DNA from: a virus
Virus record (IMG/VR): IMGVR_UViG_3300011114_000249
Span: 1 to 37,362 of that record
Strand: one strand, 5' to 3'
Length of the DNA: 37,362 nt
Part shown: positions 22,978-29,215 of the stretch, one piece after another
Layout: every line of letters begins with the position of its first letter
Position numbering within the stretch: the stretch's first letter is position 1
Program-made: the position numbers and the translations under genes
The notes under the pieces: model-generated
Told to the model about the DNA's origin: nothing
The model's input: only the letters and a program-made list of their open reading frames with translations
Database searches by the model: none

Positions 22978-23229
22978 ATGTTCGCTATGTTCGTTATGTT
23001 CTTATTAAGTTCTTATCTTATCTATCTATCTATCCAGTATTTACGCGGGTTTCAGCCTTATGTTCGTGTGTTCTTGTTTTACCCCCCGAAAATTATGAAG
23101 GGGAAAATTTTTTCGAGCGCCAAAGTCGTACTAATCTTTTTAACGTGTGTATTCTTACGCGCGTTTGCGCTTTCCCAATCATACCTCCAAAAACACCGAA
23201 CATGGGAACATGGCGAACATACGAATTGA
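22978..23229 (+). CDS. Possible small two-helix membrane protein
   Basis: This encodes 83 residues if real. Support: GGAGGG lies six bases before the ATG, the 13-bp palindrome sits just upstream as at other genes, and the product has two plausible membrane segments (MFVMFLLSSYLIYLSIQYL and AKVVLIFLTCVFLRAFAL). Against: the first codons are part of a 9-base tandem repeat (ATGTTCGYT), the base composition is unlike neighbouring genes, and no homologue comes to mind. If translated it could be a small phage membrane effector or holin. This is a low-confidence call. Confidence 0.35.
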   Translation: MFAMFVMFLLSSYLIYLSIQYLRGFQPYVRVFLFYPPKIMKGKIFSSAKVVLIFLTCVFLRAFALSQSYLQKHRTWEHGEHTN

Positions 23230-23325
23230 CAATCGTCTACAACCCGCGCCAATCCTAGAAGTCCAAAATAACTCAAGCTACCGCAACCGAACATTTTTAA
23301 GAACGTATCTCAAATTTACGAACAT
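22978..23325. repeat. ATGTTC / GAACAT inverted repeat cluster
   Basis: ATGTTC occurs at 22978, 22987 and 22996 (9-base period) and at 23060. The reverse complement GAACAT occurs at 23198, 23206, 23215, 23289 and 23320. All direct copies are on the left and all inverted ones on the right. It is iteron-like, but partly inside a possible gene. Confidence 0.6.
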
Positions 23326-23395
23326 ACGCCCGAAAAAAGCGTGCTAACATAGCAACTCACGCCCGAAACCGGCCAATCCCACACAGGAGCACAAA

Positions 23396-23896
23396 GTGAC
23401 TGCCCGAGCCCACACACTTGAAGACCTACCCCCTGCCTTATCCGCGAAGATTCAAATAGACCTGTCCGACCACTGGATATGGGTGGGCAACTACAACTCC
23501 GACGGGTTCCCCCTGCTCGGCAGCAAAATGGCTCACAGCGCTATCTACCGACACCTGTATCCAGAATCAAACCACCTAGACGGGCGCATCCTACGCAACT
23601 GCGGAAACAAGAACTGCGTCAACCCTGCCCACATGCGGTTCCCTCAAGCGGACAACGGAGGACTGGAAGCGAGATACAGCAGAAGAGGCAGACCCACAAA
23701 CCCCTTCGTTGTAGGTTCGACCAAGCGAATCCGAGTCACCGGCGGGAAGTCTGCATGGGTGAAGGTAGTAGATGGCGGTGCCGAGGAGAATGTCGAAAAT
23801 GTCGAAAATGTCGAAATCGACATCCCGAACAGTGTTGGCCTCGTAAAAGTTTTACTGAGAATTGCAGTGGCGTTGGAGGAGATGAATAAAAAGTAG
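23396..23896 (+). CDS. HNH endonuclease-like protein
   Basis: This encodes 166 residues from a GTG at 23396 with CAGGAG eight bases upstream. The segment RNCGNKNCVNPAHMRF (about residues 68-83) has the CxNPxH form of HNH nucleases; YRHLYPESNH before it may supply the first His. A C-terminal run of GTCGAAAAT codons (three copies) gives a Val-Glu-Asn repeat. It could be a free-standing homing endonuclease or act in DNA processing. It lies alone between the repeat stretch and promoter P4. Palindrome site 4 lies within its 3' end. Confidence 0.72.
   Translation: MTARAHTLEDLPPALSAKIQIDLSDHWIWVGNYNSDGFPLLGSKMAHSAIYRHLYPESNHLDGRILRNCGNKNCVNPAHMRFPQADNGGLEARYSRRGRPTNPFVVGSTKRIRVTGGKSAWVKVVDGGAEENVENVENVEIDIPNSVGLVKVLLRIAVALEEMNKK
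23843..23855. promoter_or_regulatory. GTAAAAGTTTTAC palindrome, site 4 (coding)
   Basis: An exact copy inside the HNH gene, read there as Val-Lys-Val-Leu-Leu, about 95 bases before promoter P4. Confidence 0.8.
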
Positions 23897-23910
23897 AAAG
23901 AAGGGGGAAA

Positions 23911-23927
23911 GGACTGCAAAGCAGTCC
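23911..23927 (+). repeat. Short inverted repeat after HNH gene
   Basis: GGACTGC-AAA-GCAGTCC. It lacks a T-run directly after, so it is a weak terminator at best. It lies 10 bases before the -35 of P4 and could also be an operator. Confidence 0.6.
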
Positions 23928-23937
23928 ACCTAAAAAC

Positions 23938-23966
23938 TTGACAAAGTAAAGAAAGTATGCTATAAT
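23938..23966 (+). promoter_or_regulatory. Rightward promoter P4, perfect sigma70 consensus
   Basis: TTGACA (23938-23943), exactly 17 bases, then TATAAT (23961-23966). Immediately after the -10 a dyad, GGAC-GTTA-GTCC (23967-23978), spans the predicted start (about 23973). Confidence 0.92.
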
Positions 23967-24040
23967 GGACGTTAGTCCATGTGGTGTTGTTCAGCCGCAT
24001 GGATGAGGGGGATCCCCCCGGTTAACCGTAAAACTTTTAC
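23967..24040 (+). promoter_or_regulatory. Structured leader of P4
   Basis: In order: dyad GGACGTTAGTCC over +1; stem TCCATGTGG/CCGCATGGA (23976-24003, 10-base loop); GGGGGATCCCCC; CGGTTAACCG; palindrome site 5. The dyad and the first stem share GTCC and cannot form together in RNA. The P5 leader has the same order with changed but matching bases. Confidence 0.7.
24028..24040. promoter_or_regulatory. GTAAAACTTTTAC palindrome, site 5
   Basis: An exact copy at the end of the P4 leader, 13 bases before the ATG at 24054. Confidence 0.87.
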
Positions 24041-24053
24041 AGAGGATAGAGAG

Positions 24054-24230
24054 ATGAAGATGAGCAAAGGTGAAAGCAAACTAGCAAGCCCTGAGTTGGC
24101 GGCGAAGTTGTCCGAGATTCTCAGGGGTCTGCAAGTGGTGCACAACGAAGGTGGGGACATAGTGCCCGGACTGGAAGAGTGCCTTGCGTTGATCGAGGAA
24201 GAGATTGCCAAAGGGGAATGTGATGAATGA
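24054..24230 (+). CDS. Small acidic helical protein
   Basis: This encodes 58 residues (MKMSKGESKLASPELAAKLS, then EILRGLQVVHNEGGDIVPGL). The ATG at 24054 follows the leader; GAGGATAGAG lies before it. The open frame runs further up to 23979, but that part is leader RNA structure, not coding. It is Leu/Glu-rich and probably two helices, with no known family. It is the first gene of the P4 operon. Confidence 0.65.
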   Translation: MKMSKGESKLASPELAAKLSEILRGLQVVHNEGGDIVPGLEECLALIEEEIAKGECDE

Positions 24231-24456
24231 TGAAGAAACGGGTAAGTGGGTGATTGTGAATTTTTTCCCGTATTCCCCCATGCACGTGTACGGATTCTTC
24301 GACACTGAAGAAGCGGCTCATGCCTACGCACAAGCGCAGCGCATGGCAGACAACGGCAACACCTATTGCGTAAATATGGTGCTCAACGCGCACTATCACG
24401 AAGACCCATCCGACTACGCTGGCATGGGGTGGGTTGGCAAAGATGGGAGACCGTGA
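24223..24456 (+). CDS. Small hypothetical protein
   Basis: This encodes 77 residues from the ATG at 24223 (MNDEETGKWVIVNFFPYSPM), with AGGGG six bases upstream; it overlaps the previous stop by 8 bases. The frame's earlier ATG (24205) lacks a ribosome site. The pattern KWVIVNFFPYSPMHVYGFFDTEEAAHAYAQ suggests a small alpha/beta domain; the C-terminus has GMGWVGKDG. I recall similar phage proteins without assigned function. Confidence 0.65.
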   Translation: MNDEETGKWVIVNFFPYSPMHVYGFFDTEEAAHAYAQAQRMADNGNTYCVNMVLNAHYHEDPSDYAGMGWVGKDGRP

Positions 24457-24459
24457 AGA

Positions 24460-24549
24460 ATGAAAAAGGTTACGGACGCCCAAGTCATGTGGGCAATCGT
24501 GGTGCTGAGCATTGTGCTCGGCGTCTTAATTAGTCAGGGAGTAGTGTGA
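24460..24549 (+). CDS. 29-residue single-pass membrane peptide
   Basis: ATG at 24460 to TGA at 24549: MKKVTDAQVMWAIVVLSIVL, then GVLISQGVV. One hydrophobic helix (about residues 9-29) follows a basic start. It lies 3 bases after the preceding stop and its TGA overlaps the next ATG (TGATG), so it is embedded in a coupled operon. No function is known. Its overlap-packed position makes translation likely. Confidence 0.55.
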   Translation: MKKVTDAQVMWAIVVLSIVLGVLISQGVV

Positions 24550-24752
24550 TGTTAGTAAAAAAAGATGGAGAGATAGTAGTCGTCAAGGACTGGGGGCCGA
24601 CGCTGATTGGGTCGGCTTACCTCAAGCCGATCCGCAATGACCTGCGAATCATTTCGTGGGACATGGAGAAGTTGCAGACTTCTCTGATCATGCGCCACCG
24701 TCACCCAGTGCGGGAGCGGTTCGTAAAATTTTTACGCTTGGGAGTTATCTGA
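24549..24752 (+). CDS. Small hypothetical protein
   Basis: This encodes 67 residues from the ATG at 24549 (MLVKKDGEIVVVKDWGPTLI); a GTG three bases earlier is less likely. Beta-rich start, basic C-terminus (MRHRHPVRERFVKFLRLGVI). The C-terminal codons contain palindrome site 6 and the beginning of a 50-bp tandem duplication. No family is recognised. Confidence 0.6.
   Translation: MLVKKDGEIVVVKDWGPTLIGSAYLKPIRNDLRIISWDMEKLQTSLIMRHRHPVRERFVKFLRLGVI
24723..24735. promoter_or_regulatory. GTAAAATTTTTAC palindrome, site 6 (T centre)
   Basis: Both arms match GTAAAA/TTTTAC; the centre base is T where other copies have C or G. It is coding (Val-Lys-Phe-Leu) and 16 bases before the stop of the 67-residue gene. 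Confidence 0.8.
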
Positions 24753-24843
24753 TGATTGCGAATGGATCAATGCGGCACCTGCCGGTGCTTTTAGGAGTTA
24801 TCTGATGATTGCGAATGGATCAATGCGGCACCTGCCGGTGCTT
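24741..24843 (+). repeat. Exact 50-bp tandem duplication at a gene junction
   Basis: The 50 bases at 24741-24790 recur exactly at 24794-24843, separated by TTA (period 53). The unit spans the ribosome site, the stop/start overlap TGATG and the first codons of the next gene. Because 53 is not a multiple of three, the first start now reads into a 17-residue frame (24752-24805) that stops at the second TGATG. Confidence 0.95.
24752..24805 (+). CDS. 17-residue leader-like ORF created by the duplication
   Basis: MIANGSMRHLPVLLGVI: the first 13 residues copy the start of the next gene, the end copies the C-terminus of the previous one. Stop and next start overlap (TGATG), so it passes ribosomes on to 24805. 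It may be a non-functional by-product or a coupling peptide. Confidence 0.4.
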   Translation: MIANGSMRHLPVLLGVI

Positions 24844-25662
24844 CACAACTTTGACGCGATGGAGCGCACGTACAACAGCATTGTGCCGATACGGGGCACA
24901 AACGTGCGCCCGTTGGGTAGACGCCCAGACCACAAGCGGTATGCCATCGAGAAGCGTAGCGACACGCAGTACGTGTGTACGTTGTACGGACACCCCGTAA
25001 TTTCTTATACAAAGGAGACATACCCGGGGCAGGGTACGCTCGGTGAGATTAGCCTGTGTGGGTTCGACACGCGCACCACGCGCGGTTTTATATCACGGGT
25101 AGTCGGTGCCGACTGCTATAGCTTCAACAATAAAACCTACATCGAGGTGGGCAAGCGGGTCAGTGAGGTCGACGGCAGGATGAGAGTCACGGGGGCATAT
25201 TACTTGCCGCCGAACCATGTGCTGCAGATACGTCACGACAAGGTGCTCAACCCTGTGCCTGTCACGAAGCGAGTCATCGACCGTGAGATTACAAAAGAAC
25301 TTCGTGTCCAGTACAAAGAGGAGATGCTCACCGCTGAGTCCATGTTGCGTCTAGGACCGGCGAAGTCTAGCGAGGGTTACATCCCACGCGCGAAGGAGTC
25401 CTACTACCGGATGCAGTTCATGACTGATCTCACGAGCGAGGAGATGACTGAGTACCTGTGGCTAATCGCGGGAAGAGTGTACGAAAAAAATCGTATACAA
25501 GTGCAGAAGAATAGGTGGGTGCCGGGGCAGGGCTTCAAACCCATAGGTGAATTCATCCCTACGTACCGCAGCTACGTGGTCAACGCGCTATACGAGATCG
25601 CAGAGAGTGATGCCGTAGATATTTACAAGGGGGTGGAGATGCCCGTCGGACAACGGGGGTAA
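24805..25662 (+). CDS. Hypothetical protein, 285 residues
   Basis: It starts at the ATG in the second copy of the duplicated junction (MIANGSMRHLPVLHNFDAME). It is a soluble mixed alpha/beta protein with basic patches (RPLGRRPDHKRYAIEKRS; TKRVIDREITKELRVQYKEEM) and no membrane segment. I see no catalytic motif and know no family. It is the last gene of the P4 unit; promoter P5 follows 29 bases after its stop, with no terminator between. Confidence 0.72.
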   Translation: MIANGSMRHLPVLHNFDAMERTYNSIVPIRGTNVRPLGRRPDHKRYAIEKRSDTQYVCTLYGHPVISYTKETYPGQGTLGEISLCGFDTRTTRGFISRVVGADCYSFNNKTYIEVGKRVSEVDGRMRVTGAYYLPPNHVLQIRHDKVLNPVPVTKRVIDREITKELRVQYKEEMLTAESMLRLGPAKSSEGYIPRAKESYYRMQFMTDLTSEEMTEYLWLIAGRVYEKNRIQVQKNRWVPGQGFKPIGEFIPTYRSYVVNALYEIAESDAVDIYKGVEMPVGQRG

Positions 25663-25691
25663 ATGACGAGGATAAATAACAAAGATAAATA

Positions 25692-25720
25692 CTTGACAAT
25701 GTACAGAAAATATGTTATAA
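25692..25720 (+). promoter_or_regulatory. Rightward promoter P5, perfect sigma70 consensus
   Basis: TTGACA (25692-25697), 17 bases, TATAAT (25715-25720), with the shared ATGTACAG at the start of the spacer. A dyad GAAC-GTA-GTTC (25721-25731) spans the predicted start (about 25727). It drives the ATPase/VWA operon. Confidence 0.93.
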
Positions 25721-25782
25721 TGAACGTAGTTCATGTGGCGTTGACATGAACCGGGGGGAGTTCCCCGAACGTAAAACTTTTA
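25721..25782 (+). promoter_or_regulatory. Structured leader of P5
   Basis: Same order as in P4: dyad GAACGTAGTTC; 8-bp stem GTTCATGT/ACATGAAC (25728-25750, 7-base loop); CGGGG/CCCCG; palindrome site 7. The paired bases differ from P4 in a compensating way (GAAC/GTTC against GGAC/GTCC), which supports selection on the structure. Confidence 0.72.
25770..25782. promoter_or_regulatory. GTAAAACTTTTAC palindrome, site 7
   Basis: An exact copy at the end of the P5 leader, 16 bases before the ATG of the MoxR-like gene. Confidence 0.87.
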
Positions 25783-25798
25783 CACAACAGAGGAAATC

Positions 25799-26875
25799 AT
25801 GAGTCAGATCAATCTTTCAAACAAGACCGTATCCCTGCAAGAAGCTGCCCGTCTGATCGAAGCGGTAGGTACTAGCGTCACCATCATGTTGCAAGGCGAG
25901 CCGGGGATCGGTAAGTCCAGCATCCTGAAGATGATGAGCGACAAGACTGCGGACGGCGAGACCCGCGTCAAGTCCTACATAGATGTTACCAACCTTGACC
26001 TCGGTGACATTGCGATGCCGTGGATCAACAAAGAGGCGGGGTGCACGCACTACGTGCCCAACGCTAGGTTCGGATTGCATACTGGTGGGCCGGTGCTGTT
26101 GATGCTCGACGAGTTGAGCAAGGGTCCCGACGCCGTGCAGAACATGCTACTGCCTCTGTGCTTAGAGCGCCGCATGGGTGAGAAGAAGAACCACAAGCAT
26201 ACGATTATCTTTGCAACGGGCAACCTGTCCGGTGACGGGGTGGGCGACAAGCTCAAGCCTCATGCGATGAATCGCTTCACTGTCGTCAAGGTTCGCAAGC
26301 CTACGGCAGCGGAGTGGATCGAGTGGGGTATCGCCAACGGCATAGTGCCCGAGGTGTTGGCAGCAGTTAAGCAGTTTCCCGACTGCATGGCGAGCTATCA
26401 AGATGGTGACTCTCAGAAAGAGAACACCATGATCTATCACCCGACCAAGGCAGTGCAGGCGTTCACCTCCCCACGCTCGCTAGAAAAAGCCAGCGACATC
26501 GTGCGTCAGCGTCGCGTGATCGGTGATGATGCGATGGAGGCCGCTCTTATCGGTACGGTGGGTGCGACGTTTGCTCAGCGCTTGATGACGTTCTTGCATG
26601 TAGCAGATCAACTGCCGCAGCGTGAGCACTATCTTACCAACCCGGACACTTGTCCCGTACCCACCGACCCTATGGCTCTGTGCATGTTGGTGTTCAGCGC
26701 CGTGTCGTGGGTCGAGCGTAAGGACATGGACGCATGGATGAAGTACCTGCAGCGGTTCTCCAAAGAACATCAGGCTTTGTTCTGCACCGGTATCTGGAAT
26801 TCCCCTAAGCAGGGGATGGCGGCAACCTGCCGTCCGTTTGTTGACTGGGCGCGGGTCAACAAGTACATCCTGTGA
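25799..26875 (+). CDS. MoxR-type AAA+ ATPase
   Basis: This encodes 358 residues. Walker A GEPGIGKS (33-40), Walker B VLLMLDE (99-105), sensor-1 ATGN (139-142) and a candidate arginine finger in AMNRF (about 159) are all intact. The C-terminal 190 residues are helical. MoxR ATPases act as chaperones that load cofactors into, or remodel, partner complexes together with a VWA-domain protein; exactly such a partner is encoded next (26931-28142). It is translated from GAGG ahead of the ATG, with a long structured leader. In a phage, targets could be a virion or host protein; this is open. Confidence 0.88.
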   Translation: MSQINLSNKTVSLQEAARLIEAVGTSVTIMLQGEPGIGKSSILKMMSDKTADGETRVKSYIDVTNLDLGDIAMPWINKEAGCTHYVPNARFGLHTGGPVLLMLDELSKGPDAVQNMLLPLCLERRMGEKKNHKHTIIFATGNLSGDGVGDKLKPHAMNRFTVVKVRKPTAAEWIEWGIANGIVPEVLAAVKQFPDCMASYQDGDSQKENTMIYHPTKAVQAFTSPRSLEKASDIVRQRRVIGDDAMEAALIGTVGATFAQRLMTFLHVADQLPQREHYLTNPDTCPVPTDPMALCMLVFSAVSWVERKDMDAWMKYLQRFSKEHQALFCTGIWNSPKQGMAATCRPFVDWARVNKYIL

Positions 26876-26881
26876 GTTTAC

Positions 26882-26894
26882 GTAAAACTTTTAC
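26882..26894. promoter_or_regulatory. GTAAAACTTTTAC palindrome, site 8
   Basis: An exact copy in the 55-base gap between the ATPase and the VWA gene, directly followed by the hairpin at 26898. Confidence 0.87.
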
Positions 26895-26897
26895 AAC

Positions 26898-26913
26898 GGG
26901 GACGCAAGTCCCC
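26898..26913 (+). promoter_or_regulatory. Leader hairpin before VWA gene
   Basis: GGGGAC-GCAA-GTCCCC: a 6-bp stem with a GCAA tetraloop, 17 bases before the ATG. Like the P4 and P5 leaders, it pairs a G/C stem with the 13-bp palindrome, here inside an operon. Confidence 0.75.
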
Positions 26914-26930
26914 AACAACTGGAGAGAGTG

Positions 26931-28142
26931 ATGGTTAAAGACTTAACCGTAGAGCAGCGTGTCGAGCGTTCGCACGTGCAGCTTATGAAAGACAAGCGGT
27001 TCGTGCGCTGGTCTGGTCTGTTCATGATCGGTAAGGTGGAGGTGTGCGATCACGTGCCCACTGCGTGTACCAACGGGCGCGACGTATGGTATGGGCGTGA
27101 GTTCTGTGAAACTCTTAGTGAGAAGGAGCTTAACTTCGTGGTCATGCACGAGAACATGCACAAGGCGTACCGTCACCTCACGACGTGGAAGCACTTGTTC
27201 AAGGAAGACCCTCGCTGCGCCGGTGCTGCCTGTGACTACGTCATCAACCAGCAGCTAGTCGACTATGACCCACACGCGTCTCTAATCCAGATGCCGTCCG
27301 ACGGTCTGATCGACGAAGAGTATCGGGGCATGGACACCCAGCAGGTGTACGACATTCTCCGCAAGAAGAAGAAAGAGAAGGGCAAGGGTCGCAAGCCGGG
27401 GGACCAGCCATGCAAGGGTGATGGGGACAGTGACGGACCCAGCGGATTCGATGAGCATGACTTCGAAGGGGCACAACAACTTGACGAAGAGGAAAAGAAA
27501 GCACTGGAACGACAGATCGGTGACGCGTTGCGTCAGGGCGGCATGTTGGCAGGTAAGCTCGGAGCCGACGCGGACAAGCAGTTCGACGAGCTTGTCGACC
27601 CCAAGGTTGACTGGAAGGAAGTATTTCGTCAGTGGTGCAAGGCAGTGGCGGCAGGGCGCGACCGCTCTACATGGCGCAAGCCCAACCGTAGGTTCCTGCA
27701 CGAGGACATCATCATGCCTAGCATGGAGAGTGTCACCCTCGGGCGCGTTGTCGTAGCCATCGACACTTCGGGGTCTATCGGTAACACTGAGCTTGCTGAA
27801 TTCTTTTCAGAGCTTGTCGCTATCTGTACTGACGTGTCTCCTGAGTGCGTTGACTTGCTGTACTGGGATACCAAGATCGCAGCGCACGAGGTGTACTCGC
27901 AAGACATGCTCGGGTCTATCGTGCAGACAACTAAGCCCAAGGGTGGTGGCGGCACTAACCCCGACTGTATTCCTACGTATGTTAAGAAGGAACGTATGGA
28001 CCCCGTGTGCGTGGTCGTCCTGACCGACGGGTATATCGGACATTGCAAGGAGGAACTATGGATGGGTCTCGCGCCGACGCTCTGGGTAGTAACGCAGAAC
28101 AAGGGGTGGACGCCCCCGTACGGTCAGTCAGTCAACATGTAG
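26931..28142 (+). CDS. Metallopeptidase-like plus VWA domain protein (DUF2201 type)
   Basis: This encodes 403 residues from the ATG at 26931 (GTG at 26928 is also possible; GGAGAG upstream). The N-terminal domain has HENMH (73-77), an HExxH zinc motif, followed by ACDYVINQQL (100-109), as in DUF2201 N-terminal putative metallopeptidases. A charged linker (about 145-195; KKKKEKGKGRK) leads to a VWA domain with a complete metal site: DTSGS (278-282), the Thr in GGGGTNPD and TDG (365-367). Bacterial relatives sit next to MoxR ATPases, as here. The pair probably works as a chaperone or protease machine; the substrate is unknown. Confidence 0.85.
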   Translation: MVKDLTVEQRVERSHVQLMKDKRFVRWSGLFMIGKVEVCDHVPTACTNGRDVWYGREFCETLSEKELNFVVMHENMHKAYRHLTTWKHLFKEDPRCAGAACDYVINQQLVDYDPHASLIQMPSDGLIDEEYRGMDTQQVYDILRKKKKEKGKGRKPGDQPCKGDGDSDGPSGFDEHDFEGAQQLDEEEKKALERQIGDALRQGGMLAGKLGADADKQFDELVDPKVDWKEVFRQWCKAVAAGRDRSTWRKPNRRFLHEDIIMPSMESVTLGRVVVAIDTSGSIGNTELAEFFSELVAICTDVSPECVDLLYWDTKIAAHEVYSQDMLGSIVQTTKPKGGGGTNPDCIPTYVKKERMDPVCVVVLTDGYIGHCKEELWMGLAPTLWVVTQNKGWTPPYGQSVNM

Positions 28143-28174
28143 AGAGGTACGAAGAACACACAAGAGAAGAACTT

Positions 28175-28318
28175 ATGGCGTTGCTTGCTCTGTCAGGCAT
28201 GGAGCTGGAGTACATCGACGAGGTGGCTCTGCTCCGTGTCACAGGGCACAACTGTGATCCATCATCAGCATTGCTTAAATCCCTTTTACGTAAAACTTTT
28301 ACAAACAACGAGAGCTAA
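28175..28318 (+). CDS. Small protein between VWA gene and next gene
   Basis: This encodes 47 residues from the ATG at 28175 (MALLALSGMELEYIDEVALL). The same frame is open upstream, and an ATG at 28058 with AGGAGG just before it would give 86 residues overlapping the end of the VWA gene by 85 bases; which start is used cannot be settled by eye. The last codons (LLRKTFTNNES) are made by palindrome site 9. No family is recognised. Confidence 0.5.
   Translation: MALLALSGMELEYIDEVALLRVTGHNCDPSSALLKSLLRKTFTNNES
28290..28302. promoter_or_regulatory. GTAAAACTTTTAC palindrome, site 9
   Basis: It overlaps a second palindrome (TTTTACGTAAAA, 28284-28295). It lies 18 bases before the ATG at 28321 while encoding the end of the small upstream gene. 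Confidence 0.85.
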
Positions 28319-28320
28319 TC

Positions 28321-29199
28321 ATGAATCAGATCATCACTAACTTCGGCCCATCCATTGCATCCAGCGCCATGCTGGTCAACCTGAGCGTGGGTAACTGGAC
28401 GGCACGCAAGCTCGACCGCAAGGTCAGCGAGGACGTGGACAGGCAGAACAACACGCAGGGCCGTGCGGGTAACTACCACAAAAACTTATTGGCAGGTGCA
28501 CATCGACTTGACCTGATCAACAAGTTCGTAGCGAACACGCGCAACCGTCACTATCACCTGACCCTGCCGTGGGCAGACACCGGCCCCCGCTTGCTTCCGA
28601 TGAAGCGGTTCTTCGACTACAAGGCAGAAGCAGATTCGTGGATTGCCAAGTACAACGAGATGAAGAAGGAGTTCCTTGTCGAGTACCCGACCATGGTATC
28701 GGCGGCGGCGTTTCAACTCGGCAGTATGTTTGACCGCAACGAGTACCCCGAGGCTGAGCAGTTGGACAGAAAGTTTTACATGGAGATCAACTTCTGGCCC
28801 GTGCCAGAGACGGGGGACTTCCGTGTCGACTGTGAGATGGAGATTCGTAACGAGCTTAACGAGAGCTATCGTCAACTGTACGACAAGCAGGTAGCCACTG
28901 CGATGGGCGATGCGTGGTCACGCTTGCATGGGGTGCTCAAGCACATGGTCGACCGGCTGACTGATGAGGAGGAAGGGGATCGCAAGATCTTCCAATCATC
29001 CATGATCGACAAAGCCAACGAGCTTATCGACACGCTCGACAGTATGAACATCACCAACGACACCCAGTTGGAGAACGCGAGGGCATCCCTTGCTGCTGCG
29101 CTTGCCGGTATCTCTGTAAAAGATTTACGGGAGAGCAAAGCTGTACGCCACGATGTTCGTACGCAGGTCGAGGACATTCTCAACAAGTTCGCATTTTGA
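28321..29199 (+). CDS. Hypothetical protein of the ATPase/VWA operon (possibly DUF3150-like)
   Basis: This encodes 292 residues. A helical protein: LVNLSVGNWTARKLDRKVSEDV near the start, NFWPVPETGDFRVDCEMEI in the middle and a long helical C-terminus (VEDILNKF at the end). The pattern, with a LxxLxVxxWxGRKxD-like start, reminds me of DUF3150 proteins that occur beside MoxR/VWA genes, but this is recollection, not a search. Its place directly after the VWA gene suggests a substrate, adaptor or third component. A one-mismatch version of the palindrome lies within it (29116-29128). Confidence 0.65.
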   Translation: MNQIITNFGPSIASSAMLVNLSVGNWTARKLDRKVSEDVDRQNNTQGRAGNYHKNLLAGAHRLDLINKFVANTRNRHYHLTLPWADTGPRLLPMKRFFDYKAEADSWIAKYNEMKKEFLVEYPTMVSAAAFQLGSMFDRNEYPEAEQLDRKFYMEINFWPVPETGDFRVDCEMEIRNELNESYRQLYDKQVATAMGDAWSRLHGVLKHMVDRLTDEEEGDRKIFQSSMIDKANELIDTLDSMNITNDTQLENARASLAAALAGISVKDLRESKAVRHDVRTQVEDILNKFAF

Positions 29200-29215
29200 T
29201 ATCAGGAGAGAGAGC

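Larger units (their letters stand above)
22698..23395 (+). other. Repeat-rich stretch between early cassettes and HNH gene
   Basis: About 700 bases hold two CCAGTTCC repeats, two copies of the 13-bp palindrome, a 10-bp-arm hairpin (22822-22845), an AAACCC/GGGTTT inverted repeat (22920-22942), a tandem ATGTTCG array opposed by CGAACAT copies, and a TATC microrepeat near 23014. One doubtful gene (22978-23229) lies inside. I find no convincing promoter. It could be a replication origin or control region. Confidence 0.6.

Noticed and set aside
23225-23253. TTGACA at 23225 as a promoter for the HNH gene
   Set aside because: No -10-like hexamer lies 16-18 bases downstream.
24028-24040. Reading the 13-bp palindrome as a host TyrR or LexA box
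   Set aside because: TyrR boxes have six bases between TGTAAA and TTTACA and LexA boxes have CTGT/ACAG arms; the spacing or the arms do not fit.
23979-24053. N-terminal extension of the 58-residue gene
   Set aside because: This stretch forms the structured P4 leader, whose features are matched in the non-coding P5 leader.
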